This document shows positions 17,655 to 25,840 of a stretch of DNA of 64,000 nucleotides, one piece after another. A program made the translations under genes and the position numbers. This DNA comes from Lentilactobacillus fungorum (GTDB lineage: Bacteria; Bacillota; Bacilli; Lactobacillales; Lactobacillaceae): contig NZ_BNJR01000016.1 in the NCBI RefSeq assembly GCF_016860605.1, positions 124,001-188,000 of the forward strand, written 5' to 3'. The notes under the pieces are model-generated. The model did no database searches. It had not been told where the DNA came from and saw nothing but the letters and a program-made list of their open reading frames with translations. Position 1 is the first letter of the stretch, and every line of letters starts with the position of its first letter.

Positions 17655-18652
17655 TTAATCAATTCTCCTTTTTGCTGGGCTTCTCTCAACAGAGTCGCTG
17701 GAATACGGATCCCAAGGTAGCTAGCTTGCTTTTCGTTGATAATCAATTTTCCATGACGGAAGAATTTAATTGGGGTTGTCGCTGGCTTGCGTTTACCTTT
17801 TAAGATTTGCGCACTCATTTTGCCAGTGGCAACGCCTAGTTGATACTGATCAACGCCATAAGTTGCGAGGCCACCTGCTTTGACCATCGTGTCAACGGCT
17901 GGGAAAACGGGAACCTTAGATTTATTGGCTGCACCGACTAAGGTTTGCATCGCCCCGGCAATGGTGTTATCGGTTGGGACATAAATTGCGTCAACTGAAC
18001 GAACGGCTTGTTCGGCGACTTGGGTTAAATCGTTAGTGTTAGCGATTGAATAGGCTTTAAGTGGAATCCGTTCTTGTTGACATAATTTAGCAAATTTCTT
18101 GTATTGAGCAACGGCCGAATCATCGCTTGACGTGTAAATAATCCCAAGGGTCTTGAGCTTGGGCATTATTTGTTTAATTAAGCCCAGCTGTTCTTTTAGC
18201 GGTGCTTGATCTGAAACGCCGGTGATGTTGCCACCCGGCTTTTGATTGTTTTTAACCAGGCCAGCGCCCTTGGGATCGGTGATTGCGCCTAGGATAACCG
18301 GCTTTTTGTTGATAGTGTTGGCTAATGCTTGAGCTGATGGTGTCGCAATGCCAATCGACAGGTCGGCATCTTCATTGGCAAACTTAGTACTCATTGTTTT
18401 GAGGTTGCTTTGATCGTTTTGAGCGTTTTGAAAATCAATTTGAATGTTCTTGCCAGGCCGATAGCCCTCTTCTTCTAGGCCGTGAATAATGCCGCGATGA
18501 ATTGCGTCCAAAGCCGGATGAGACATTAACTGTAAAATGCCAACGGTGGGTTTGGCAGGCGGCTTTTGGGCTTGTTTTTCTTGGAAAAAGGCGACGCCTA
18601 AAATGGCGACAAGGACCAGGATAACACCGGAAATTAAATAATTTTTCTTCAT
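17651..18652 (-). CDS. ABC transporter substrate-binding protein, TrpX-like
   Basis: A 333-residue periplasmic-binding-type protein of the ABC_sub_bind family (PF04392). An N-terminal membrane anchor or signal (residues 5-24) lacks a lipobox Cys, so it is probably held by the uncleaved helix. Family patterns are VGILQLMSHPALDAIHRGI, NAQNDQSNL, AITDPKGAGLV and YVPTDNTI. Homologues in streptococci are tryptophan-binding TrpX. Trp is the best guess, but the leader here is not a T-box, so another ligand is possible. The start follows GAGGGAGTTAGCTATAGAT. Confidence 0.83.
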   Translation of the reverse strand: MKKNYLISGVILVLVAILGVAFFQEKQAQKPPAKPTVGILQLMSHPALDAIHRGIIHGLEEEGYRPGKNIQIDFQNAQNDQSNLKTMSTKFANEDADLSIGIATPSAQALANTINKKPVILGAITDPKGAGLVKNNQKPGGNITGVSDQAPLKEQLGLIKQIMPKLKTLGIIYTSSDDSAVAQYKKFAKLCQQERIPLKAYSIANTNDLTQVAEQAVRSVDAIYVPTDNTIAGAMQTLVGAANKSKVPVFPAVDTMVKAGGLATYGVDQYQLGVATGKMSAQILKGKRKPATTPIKFFRHGKLIINEKQASYLGIRIPATLLREAQQKGELIK

Positions 18653-18960
18653 ATCTATAGCTAACTCCCTCGATAATCAAATAAATGAATTAAATCAACG
18701 ACCACAAGTAAAAACGCACACCCGGCTTTGACCGAAGCGTGCGTTTTTAAGTCGGCCTGTCGAGATGCTCTGTCCAGGCCGTTTCTTCGTGAAAAGATTG
18801 CCAGTCCAGATGCGTTCATGATCGCATACTGAAGATCAAGTCGCATCTGTCTGAGACAATGTGACTTGTTACCGGCTTTGCCAACTTCTAATAACAAGTG
18901 AATTCATTGCAATCTTTCCCTTCGTTTTGAATACTTTTAATTTTAAGGGATTGGTGGGAG
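18653..18960 (-). ncRNA. Structured 5' leader of the TrpXYZ-like operon with intrinsic terminator, class unknown
   Basis: The minus strand holds a row of hairpins. CTTGTTA (18898-18892) pairs with TAACAAG (18871-18865). CAGATGCG pairs with CGCATCTG (about 18849-18808). CGGCCTG pairs with CAGGCCG (about 18781-18752). Then comes a terminator at 18748-18710 (AAAACGCAC/GTGCGTTTT, U-run). CAAGTC (18868-18863) can alternatively pair with GACTTG (18842-18837), which would break the first hairpin. I find no T-box AGGGTGGNACCGCG motif and no core of the SAM, lysine, cobalamin, TPP or THF riboswitches. The layout suggests ligand-controlled termination. Confidence 0.6.
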
Positions 18961-19147
18961 TTCGTCAAGATGGGGGATTTAAAAAATGATTGATGACTAC
19001 CTCGGATTTGGTGGGAAAAGTTTTGTGAACGCAAGGGGAAAGGTAATATGTTGACTAACTTAGGGAAACCAAAGGACAGTTTAACAGCACAAAGTAAGGC
19101 GTATTTGAACGTAATGAGGCTTTTGCCACGGGTTAGAAGGCATCACG

Positions 19148-20209
19148 TCACTTGCTCAATTCCTTCGCCAGCGCATACCCAAGCTTCTGGGCGGTTTGCG
19201 CCGTCGGGTGGATTTCGGCATCTTGCAAAGTGAGATCTTTATTTTGGGCGGTGATAATGTTTGGCGCAAATCGCTGGAAGTTGATCACCGTAGCGCCTAA
19301 TTTACGATAAACAGCCGCCTCGGCAGTTCTTAGCTGGCCATAAGTATAGCCATACTGGTTATACATGTGTTCTCTGCTGGCACCTAGTTCATCATATCTA
19401 GAAATTGGTAAAACACCATAAATATGGGCGGTTGGGTTGATCTTCTTAATGAGTTTCACGTCTTGATACAAATGGCGGGTGACATTCTGCAAACTACCCG
19501 AGCCAGAAAGATTCGTGTAATCATTTGTACCCATGTGAATGAAAATCATGTTCATCTTTTTAATCTGAGCTTCATGATATTTAATCGCAACTGGCAAATC
19601 TTGGGCAACCCGTTTAGTACCCACATAGGCAAATCGGTGACCCACAATCTTAGCACTGGGAACGGCGTAATTCATCACCCGGTTATTCATCCCGAGGTAT
19701 TTAGCAACCCAATCGAAATAGGAATTATTCAAGTAGAAGTGATAACCATCCCAACCGGATGGAATGGAATCGCCGAAAACGCCAAGCTGTTTGTTAGCAA
19801 AGCGGTTTCCTGCTTGTGGAAGTTTGACATTAAAGGACTTGCTTAAAATCCCTTTGATTTGGGAGTGAAGCACCCAATAAGTGTGGCGGTCGTTGGCACT
19901 GGTTAGCCGATAAATAATGACATTTTTACCATTGACGGTAATGTCGGCGACTTTATTACGATACCAAGTGGTGGTTTGAAAGGGCTTGCTGGAGACGGAT
20001 TTTGTTAATTGTGGTGTCGTGTAAAGGACAGCACCCCTTTTTAGTGCATAGGCATGGGAATGGATTGGAAACTGAAAACGGATACTAACTTTGGCAGCGC
20101 CATCATTAGATGAAGTGTTGGCAGTTGAATGGCAGCCAGCACCAAAGCCTAAGGTGGCGACTACAAAAGCCCCCACTAAAATTGTTAAGCGTTTGTTGAT
20201 TGAAACCAT
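19148..20209 (-). CDS. SGNH-hydrolase lipoprotein
   Basis: A 353-residue exported SGNH/GDSL-type esterase. The signal peptide ends in a lipobox (TLGFGAGC, Cys at about residue 26), so it is a membrane lipoprotein. An SH3-like or adhesion region (about 50-140) precedes the hydrolase. Block I is GVFGDSIPSGW with the nucleophile Ser, block III is IHMGTNDY, and the catalytic Asp/His are in AEIHPTAQ. The Met at 20209 is chosen because AATCGGGGGAAATAAC precedes it; the longer open frame runs into repeat R4. The substrate may be an acylated surface glycan. Confidence 0.85.
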   Translation of the reverse strand: MVSINKRLTILVGAFVVATLGFGAGCHSTANTSSNDGAAKVSIRFQFPIHSHAYALKRGAVLYTTPQLTKSVSSKPFQTTTWYRNKVADITVNGKNVIIYRLTSANDRHTYWVLHSQIKGILSKSFNVKLPQAGNRFANKQLGVFGDSIPSGWDGYHFYLNNSYFDWVAKYLGMNNRVMNYAVPSAKIVGHRFAYVGTKRVAQDLPVAIKYHEAQIKKMNMIFIHMGTNDYTNLSGSGSLQNVTRHLYQDVKLIKKINPTAHIYGVLPISRYDELGASREHMYNQYGYTYGQLRTAEAAVYRKLGATVINFQRFAPNIITAQNKDLTLQDAEIHPTAQTAQKLGYALAKELSK

Positions 20210-20228
20210 GTTATTTCCCCCGATTAAT

Positions 20229-20285
20229 AAAGTGAGCGGAACGGAGCGTTTAGAAAGCACCAAGTAGACATAGGGGTGTCCTAAA
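20229..20285 (+). repeat. Truncated palindromic repeat R4
   Basis: AAAGTGAGCGGAACGGAGCG then TTTAGAAAGC (left arm), followed after about 16 nt by GGTGTCCTA (the far end). The central hairpin is deleted. The conserved end lies about 20 nt upstream of the SGNH gene start. Confidence 0.78.
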
Positions 20286-20589
20286 AATAAGCATGTCATT
20301 GTTTTAAGAAGTGTTTTAAAACAATGAACAAACCGCTTACGCTTAGCCAGCTTACTTTTAAAATATTGATACATGTGAATTTCAAATCTATAGATAGCAA
20401 ATTAACCTTTACCAATTGGTTACTATACGACAAAAAGCTAAAGAAAGTCATAAAAAATTGCTATAAGAGTATAAATTAATCAAATAAATGCGGTTAAGGC
20501 CGGATTAACAAGGCTTGATTTGAAAATTACTTAAATTGATAATGGTAATTTCTTCTTGACCAACTTATGATAGTAAGTGAGGTGATCGT
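20286..20589. other. Divergent intergenic region with a short palindrome
   Basis: ACCAATTGGT at about 20412 is a perfect 10-bp palindrome in TTTACCAATTGGTTACTA, between the divergent SGNH and esterase genes. It could be an operator. GTGAGGTGATCGT at the end is the ribosome binding site of the esterase. I see nothing else. Confidence 0.4.
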
Positions 20590-21303
20590 ATGGATTTCAA
20601 ACAAGTTGTACTAGATGAAGCAAACGGCACTAAATTAGACATTTATAATAGTGCTACTGACGTTGATTTACCTGGAATTGTGATTTTGCCTGGTGGCAGT
20701 TACAAGCCATTCAAGCAACGGGACTCCGAACGCGTAGCTCTGACGTTCTTAACGCAAAGTTACCAAGCATTTGTTCTCGAATATCCAATTAATGAAAAGA
20801 AAAACTATCAAGTGGCCAAGCAAAGCATTACGACGGCGTTTGACTACATTATTAAACATGCAAACGATTTGAAAGTCAATCCTCAAAATATTGGCATCAT
20901 CGGCTTTTCAGCTGGTGGTCAACTTGCAGCAGCTTATTCTTGTGAAGCTAACAACCATGCTCGCTTCGCTATCTTGGGTTACCCAGTGATCAATCAAGCT
21001 TTGGATGAAAAAATTGGCATTCAAAGTGAGGATGTTTCAAAGCTCGTCACCACAGATACTGCGCCAACCTTCATTTTTGGTGCCAGAGAAGATGGGCTGG
21101 CACCGTATGTTGATCACATTCAACCATACACAACGGCGCTGTTTGAAAATGAAGTGCCATTTGAACTGCATGTCTTCGGCTCAGGTGGCCACGGCTTTAG
21201 CTTAGGCAATCAATATACGGCAATCGTGAACCGCGACCGGGCGGATAAGCATTTTGCCAAGTGGTTCCCACTTTGCTTAGAGTGGTTGAAACAATTCAAA
21301 TAA
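20590..21303 (+). CDS. Alpha/beta hydrolase, acetyl-esterase-like
   Basis: A 237-residue cytoplasmic alpha/beta hydrolase of the BD-FAE/acetylxylan-esterase-like group. LPGGSYKPF is the oxyanion region, GIIGFSAGGQLAAAY holds the nucleophile Ser, FIFGAREDGLAP the Asp and GSGGHGFSLG the His. Enzymes like this deacetylate imported plant oligosaccharides. That fits the adjoining GH43, symporter and GH93-like genes, though the substrate is inferred. The start follows AAGTGAGGTGATCGT. Confidence 0.82.
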   Translation: MDFKQVVLDEANGTKLDIYNSATDVDLPGIVILPGGSYKPFKQRDSERVALTFLTQSYQAFVLEYPINEKKNYQVAKQSITTAFDYIIKHANDLKVNPQNIGIIGFSAGGQLAAAYSCEANNHARFAILGYPVINQALDEKIGIQSEDVSKLVTTDTAPTFIFGAREDGLAPYVDHIQPYTTALFENEVPFELHVFGSGGHGFSLGNQYTAIVNRDRADKHFAKWFPLCLEWLKQFK

Positions 21304-21320
21304 ATCGTCATAAACCTGAA

Positions 21321-21360
21321 AATGCCCCCGACAAAAAATCATTTTTGCCGAGGGTATTTT
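21321..21360. terminator. Bidirectional terminator
   Basis: ATGCCCCCGACAAAA pairs with TTTTTGCCGAGGGTAT, between the esterase and a convergent hypothetical gene. Confidence 0.8.
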
Positions 21361-21403
21361 GTTCTCCAAATAAAAGTGGCGTTTTTATAATGATCGTCAG
21401 TAT

Positions 21404-22003
21404 TCAGGCATCGTAATTCTTATCAAACAAGAATCGCCGGGATAGTTCCATAAAAATAGGGGTCATCGGCGTTGAGAGTTCTTGCCAATTACGTTGAACA
21501 AATGGTGAGAATTTATTGAGGGCGCCACGTTCGAGCTTCTTGTTATCAGTGAGTAAATGGCGAAGGTCTAATGAAAATTCTTGAAGGGTAACTTGGTCCG
21601 CCTCAGTTTGCATTGCCGTCTTTGCAGAAATCAATTGAGCAAGGTAGCCATCGTATTTTTGCGCAGCCCGATTTTTATTGTTGGTAGATAGCTGGATAGT
21701 CGGTTGGCTGGCGGAGCCGTGTTTCAATTCTTGAAGATAGTTGATTCCCTTAGGGGTCAGCCAACGAGTAGCCTTGTTATTGAATAATTTAACCCCATCT
21801 ACAAAATCAACGTCAAAAGTCGCAGTGAGAATGGCTTCATGCTTTTGATCCATCACCAACAGTTCATTTAAGATATTTGGCGCGCCATAATCATTATTCT
21901 TGCCATATCCAATTAGTTTACGGACGGTTGCAAGATTAACTTGATTCGGTTGGGTCTCCAAATAGCTTAAAATGAATTCTCGCATTTTATCAGTTTGACT
22001 CAT
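21404..22003 (-). CDS. Hypothetical protein, possibly winged-helix N-terminus
   Basis: A 199-residue soluble protein I do not recognise. The first 95 residues (KMREFILSYLETQPNQVNLATVRKLI, then ATRWLTPKGINYLQEL) look like a small helical or winged-helix unit. The rest is helical and polar. It starts 30 nt after the ArsR-type regulator with a good site (AGAGGGTAGAACTC), so the two form an operon at the head of the arabinan locus. Confidence 0.6.
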   Translation of the reverse strand: MSQTDKMREFILSYLETQPNQVNLATVRKLIGYGKNNDYGAPNILNELLVMDQKHEAILTATFDVDFVDGVKLFNNKATRWLTPKGINYLQELKHGSASQPTIQLSTNNKNRAAQKYDGYLAQLISAKTAMQTEADQVTLQEFSLDLRHLLTDNKKLERGALNKFSPFVQRNWQELSTPMTPIFMELSRRFLFDKNYDA

Positions 22004-22033
22004 GAGTTCTACCCTCTTTACGTAATTTATCGA

Positions 22034-22924
22034 TTAACTATGAAATAACTTCATTTGGATATCCTGATCATAATTGCCAAAGCCAGCGCCAAAGATCGTG
22101 CAGCCCCCCTTATGCTTAGCATCTGCCTTAATGGCAAACCGAACGGTGATTGTGGGATCGTGCCAATTAATATCATTGATCGAAACGTCGGTAAACGGTT
22201 GGCCATCTAAATAGCTGCCGTGGTCGGTTAAACGAACGACTTTTAATTGGCCGTACTGATTGACGTTATCAGGCACCCAAGCTGGCGTGTACTTACCTCG
22301 AATATCTGAAAAATCGCCGGGACTCGTCCACGTGCCAATTTCAACGTTATTGATATAAAAAGTAATGTCGGATGGCCAAACGTTGTTAGAAAAGGGAAAT
22401 TCGGAGCCAAGTTCCATTGAAAGATCCAGCATCTCCAAGGTATCTTTTTCTTCTAAATAATTAGGAAATTGATATTCGACAAACCCCTCGGTCCACCAAA
22501 TCATGCCAGCCTTAATTCTATCTGGACTCATAAAGTAGGTTGGGTTATCGACCTTGCCAATGTAATCATTTTTGCCAGCCAAGCCACAAGATGGCGTTAC
22601 CGAGTAGTTGGTAAATTGACCAACTGGCACGGCCGTATCATATTCGGCAAATGCCGGATAAATGGTACTTGGAAAATGAACATTAATGTTGTCGACTTTA
22701 AGGTAAGATACTTTTTGGTGCCCATGACGTTCAAAGCCGATAATGCCGGCTTCGGCAAGTTTACTTAGGTGCATCAAAACAATTGTACTGCTTAAATGCA
22801 ATTGCTTTGATAGCTCCTGAACGCTGGTTCGCTTAGTTGACAATGCTTGAATAATCTTAATTCTGACGGGGCTGGCTAACGCTTTATAAACTTTTAGAGA
22901 ATCTTGAGAGATATCTAGTTCCAT
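22034..22924 (-). CDS. ArsR-type winged-helix regulator with beta-rich C-terminal domain
   Basis: 296 residues. The N-terminal 75 are an ArsR-like HTH (YKALASPVRIKIIQAL, then TSVQELSKQLHLSSTIVLMHLSKLAEAGII) without an obvious metal-binding Cys motif. The remaining 215 residues are rich in beta strands and aromatics (WWTEGFVEYQFPNYL, SDITFYINNVEIGTW). They look like a carbohydrate-binding jelly-roll rather than the usual effector domain. Genes of this build often neighbour glycosidases. It probably senses a sugar and controls the divergent GH43 gene; this is inference. Confidence 0.75.
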   Translation of the reverse strand: MELDISQDSLKVYKALASPVRIKIIQALSTKRTSVQELSKQLHLSSTIVLMHLSKLAEAGIIGFERHGHQKVSYLKVDNINVHFPSTIYPAFAEYDTAVPVGQFTNYSVTPSCGLAGKNDYIGKVDNPTYFMSPDRIKAGMIWWTEGFVEYQFPNYLEEKDTLEMLDLSMELGSEFPFSNNVWPSDITFYINNVEIGTWTSPGDFSDIRGKYTPAWVPDNVNQYGQLKVVRLTDHGSYLDGQPFTDVSINDINWHDPTITVRFAIKADAKHKGGCTIFGAGFGNYDQDIQMKLFHS

Positions 22925-22939
22925 AATTTTTAACTCCTA

Positions 22940-22972
22940 AAAAGTGAGCAGTTCAAAGTGGTTAAAACTACC
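22940..22972 (+). repeat. Relic of palindromic repeat R5
   Basis: AAAGTGAGCAGTTCAAAGTG then GTTAAAAC matches the conserved left end with a few changes; the rest is lost. It lies about 16 nt upstream of the ArsR-type gene start. Confidence 0.55.
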
Positions 22973-23243
22973 ATTGGTTAGATGTATGTGCGGCGTTACC
23001 AAGTAAAATTGCAAACGAATATCTAATGTGATTTATCCACAAACTCTGGTTTGGCACTACTCTCTAACAATAAGATAGCACTTCTTGTATAAACATTCAC
23101 TACTAGAGTTGATATTAAAGCAATGAAAACACTTTAATCAACATCTTTATTGATCTTTAAAATTGTAACCGTTTTATTGACCCACTAATATTAGCAAAAA
23201 TGTTTATTTAAGTCAAAAATATCCAAACCACTCACAAAAACCA

Positions 23244-23272
23244 TTGTAATCGGTTTCCGTAAGCCATAATAT
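23244..23272 (+). promoter_or_regulatory. GH43 promoter with overlapping cre-like site
   Basis: TTGTAATCGGTTTCC (23244-23258) matches the CcpA consensus WTGNAANCGNWNNCW at all but the last position. The same bases give a -35 TTGTAA followed after 17 nt by TAATAT. CcpA bound here would block the promoter, so glucose repression is expected. The rest of the 22973-23243 stretch is AT-rich with nothing I can name. Confidence 0.6.
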
Positions 23273-23327
23273 AAAACACGTGCACAAGGACATAATAAAG
23301 CTACGTAGTGGAAAAGGAGCGTTTACA

Positions 23328-24293
23328 TTGACTGAATATATTAACCCGTTGATCGTTCAGCGGGCCGATCCGTTCATTTATAAGCACACGGACGGTTACT
23401 ATTATTTTACTGCTTCAGTGCCAGCATATAACCTAATTGAAATTCGGCGGGCCAAAACATTAGCCGGCTTAGCTCATGCAGCCCCGCGGACAGTTTGGCA
23501 CAAGCATGAAAGCGGTCCCATGAGCCAACTCATTTGGGCCCCGGAAATTCATTACATTGACGGTAAATGGTTTATTTACTTTGCGGCAGCCGAAACCACT
23601 GCTTTGGATGAAAATGGGATGTTCCAACACCGAATGTTCTGTATTGAATGCGATAATGCTGATCCAATGAGAAGCGAAGACGATTGGTTTGAACATGGTC
23701 AAGTTGAAACAGGGATGGATAGTTTCTCACTTGATGCCACTTGTTTTGAGGCCAATGACACGCTTTATTACGTTTGGGCACAAAAGGATCCAGCCATTCG
23801 CGGTAACTCTAATATTTATATTGCTGAAATGGCAAATCCATGGACGTTAAAAACTAAACCAGTAATGCTAACAAAGCCAGAATTTGATTGGGAAACGATT
23901 GGTTTTTGGGTTAATGAAGGGCCGGCAGTGATTCACCGCAATGGTCGTTACTTCTTAACTTATTCAGCAAGCGCGACCGACGAGCATTATGCGATGGGGA
24001 TGTTGAGCGTTTCGGATAACGCTGATTTATTGGACACTGCTAACTGGACAAAATCAAAGGAGCCAGTCTTTAAGAGTGACATGGCGACTCATCAATACGG
24101 CCCCGGTCACAATTCATTTACGGTAGCAGAAGATAATAAAACCGATATCTTGGTTTACCACTGTCGTGATTATACCGAGATTAAGGGCGATCCATTGTAT
24201 GATCCAAACCGTCATACAAAAGTTCAAGCCTTTACCTGGAATGAAGATGGCACGCCTCACTTTGGCAAGCCGGTACCATATAATTACGATTAA
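23328..24293 (+). CDS. GH43 family alpha-L-arabinofuranosidase (subfamily 26-like)
   Basis: A 321-residue five-bladed propeller glycosidase with no signal peptide, so intracellular. The general base Asp is in QRADPFIYKHTDGYYYFTAS, the pKa-modulating Asp in SLDATCFE and the acid Glu in WVNEGPAVI. IWAPEIHYIDGKWFIYFAA and QYGPGHNSF are family hallmarks. Subfamily 26 enzymes, including one from Lactobacillus brevis, release arabinose from short arabino-oligosaccharides. The TTG start is chosen because GAAAAGGAGCGTTTACA precedes it. The LacY-type symporter follows. Confidence 0.85.
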   Translation: MTEYINPLIVQRADPFIYKHTDGYYYFTASVPAYNLIEIRRAKTLAGLAHAAPRTVWHKHESGPMSQLIWAPEIHYIDGKWFIYFAAAETTALDENGMFQHRMFCIECDNADPMRSEDDWFEHGQVETGMDSFSLDATCFEANDTLYYVWAQKDPAIRGNSNIYIAEMANPWTLKTKPVMLTKPEFDWETIGFWVNEGPAVIHRNGRYFLTYSASATDEHYAMGMLSVSDNADLLDTANWTKSKEPVFKSDMATHQYGPGHNSFTVAEDNKTDILVYHCRDYTEIKGDPLYDPNRHTKVQAFTWNEDGTPHFGKPVPYNYD

Positions 24294-24301
24294 AAATTTA
24301 A

Positions 24302-24420
24302 TAGGACAGCACCGCAAAGCAGAAGCCTACGTATAAGCATCTCTGTTCAATTTCCAAATCTGGAAATTTGAGGCAAAAAAGATGTATCCTAGAACTTCTA
24401 ATCGCTTTGCTGTGCTGACT
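24302..24420 (-). repeat. Palindromic repeat R6
   Basis: A diverged full-length copy in reverse. TAGGACAGCACCGCAAAGC opens it and CGCTTTGCTGTGCTGAC closes it. GCAAAGCAGAAG pairs with CTTCTAATCGCTTTGC, and the inner AAATTTCCA/TGGAAATTT stem is kept while the middle differs from other copies. It lies between GH43 and the symporter, ending about 9 nt before TTGGAGG of the symporter. Confidence 0.85.
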
Positions 24421-24439
24421 TACTTGGAGGCATATTATT

Positions 24440-25708
24440 ATGCAAAATGATGCACAAGCACCACAAAAGGAGAGCAAGCATTTCTGGGGATTCCCGTTTA
24501 CCCACTTTACTTACTTCTTTATGTGGCAAATTATTTTTGGGTATTTAACCCTTTGGATGGAACAAGTTGGCCACATGAATGGTGCCGAAGCCGGGATTGT
24601 GTTCTCAGCTATGTCCGGATTATCACTTTTGTTCCAACCTGCATTTGGTGTTTGGTCAGATAAATTAGTCTTTAAAAAGAATTTGTTATTAATGATTTCC
24701 GTCGCTGCCATGTTAATTGGACCATATTTCCAGTGGGTCTTTCTACCGTTGATGAACATCAACTCAATGTTGGTTGCCGTCGTAACTGGAATTTATCTTT
24801 GCTTCATCTTCAATGGTGGGGTTTCAGTTATTGAACAGTACGTTCAACGGGCCAGCTTAGCCAATGGCTTTGAATATGGTCACTCACGAATGGGTGGTTC
24901 ATTAGCTGGGATGGTTGCTTCATTTGTTGGTGGTCAGATTTTCTTGTGGCAGCCAAATTCAATCTTTTGGGCATGTACAATTTCAGCAACAATCTTAACT
25001 GGCTTAATTCTATTCAGCGATAAAATTGATATGGATAATGCCGCTGCTGCCGGTGATACTTCTAACTCACTTGACCTGAGTATGATTGGCAAAATCTTCA
25101 AAATGAAGAACTTCTGGTATCTTTCAATTTTCTATATTGGTACTTCAGCTATTTATGATGTTTTTGATCAACAATTCATTATCTTCTTCAAGTCATTCTT
25201 TGATACAGCCGCTGCTGGAACTCAGGCTTATAGTTATATGACAACTGCCCAAATTGGGTTGGAATTCTTACTGATGTTCCCAATGCCATGGATCATCAAC
25301 CGAATTGGTTCACGAAATGGTTTGATTGCTTATGGGGTCATCTTGGCAATCCGGATCATTGGATCAGCATTATCGCCAAGTTTAATCTGGGTCATCTTTT
25401 TACGTTTATTAGCCGGATTCGAAATGCCTTTGGTACTTGTTTCAATCATGAAATACATTGCCGGCGCCTTCGATGTTCGGGTTTATGCCACAGTTTACGC
25501 ACTGGCGTCGAACTTTGCTAAACAGATATCTGTCTTCATCTTCTCAGCATTTGCAGGTAGCATGTACGATTCCATCGGTTTCCACCACACATACTTGATT
25601 CTTGGTGCAATCGTTGCGGTTGTGACTATCTTTGCTGCACTTGTTTTGAAGAAAGAAAATCCACTTCAAGCTGGTGAACGTGACGAAGCAGGTAAGCCGA
25701 AAGCATAG
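24440..25708 (+). CDS. LacY-type oligosaccharide:proton symporter
   Basis: A 422-residue, 12-helix MFS protein of the oligosaccharide:H+ symporter family (LacY/RafB/CscB). It shows FWGFPFTHFTYFFMWQIIFGYLTLWMEQ, FSAMSGLSLLFQPAFGVWSDKL and the conserved ARMG-like SRMGGSLAGMVASFVGG. Lying between an intracellular GH43 and a secreted GH93-like enzyme, it most likely imports arabinobiose or other short arabino-oligosaccharides; lactose or melibiose cannot be excluded. The start follows ACTTGGAGGCATATTATT. Confidence 0.85.
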   Translation: MQNDAQAPQKESKHFWGFPFTHFTYFFMWQIIFGYLTLWMEQVGHMNGAEAGIVFSAMSGLSLLFQPAFGVWSDKLVFKKNLLLMISVAAMLIGPYFQWVFLPLMNINSMLVAVVTGIYLCFIFNGGVSVIEQYVQRASLANGFEYGHSRMGGSLAGMVASFVGGQIFLWQPNSIFWACTISATILTGLILFSDKIDMDNAAAAGDTSNSLDLSMIGKIFKMKNFWYLSIFYIGTSAIYDVFDQQFIIFFKSFFDTAAAGTQAYSYMTTAQIGLEFLLMFPMPWIINRIGSRNGLIAYGVILAIRIIGSALSPSLIWVIFLRLLAGFEMPLVLVSIMKYIAGAFDVRVYATVYALASNFAKQISVFIFSAFAGSMYDSIGFHHTYLILGAIVAVVTIFAALVLKKENPLQAGERDEAGKPKA

Positions 25709-25806
25709 CGATTAGACTAACCATTTGGGATTTAATGGCAACTAAATAGGGGGATGGACTTGTCATGATGAAGTGGCGGGTTGCATTCCCTTTTGTTGTG
25801 AAGAAA

Positions 25807-25821
25807 ATGTAAGCGTTTGTT
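25807..25821 (+). promoter_or_regulatory. cre-like site upstream of the secreted GH93-like gene
   Basis: ATGTAAGCGTTTGTT matches WTGNAANCGNWNNCW at 14 of 15 positions, 20 nt before the start codon. Such a position would act as a roadblock or block initiation. Confidence 0.55.
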
Positions 25822-25840
25822 ATAGTTGAGGAGGGATTTA

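Noticed and set aside
18653-18960. T-box before the TrpXYZ-like operon
   Set aside because: Expected from streptococcal trpXYZ, but no AGGGTGGNACCGCG-like antiterminator sequence occurs on either strand.
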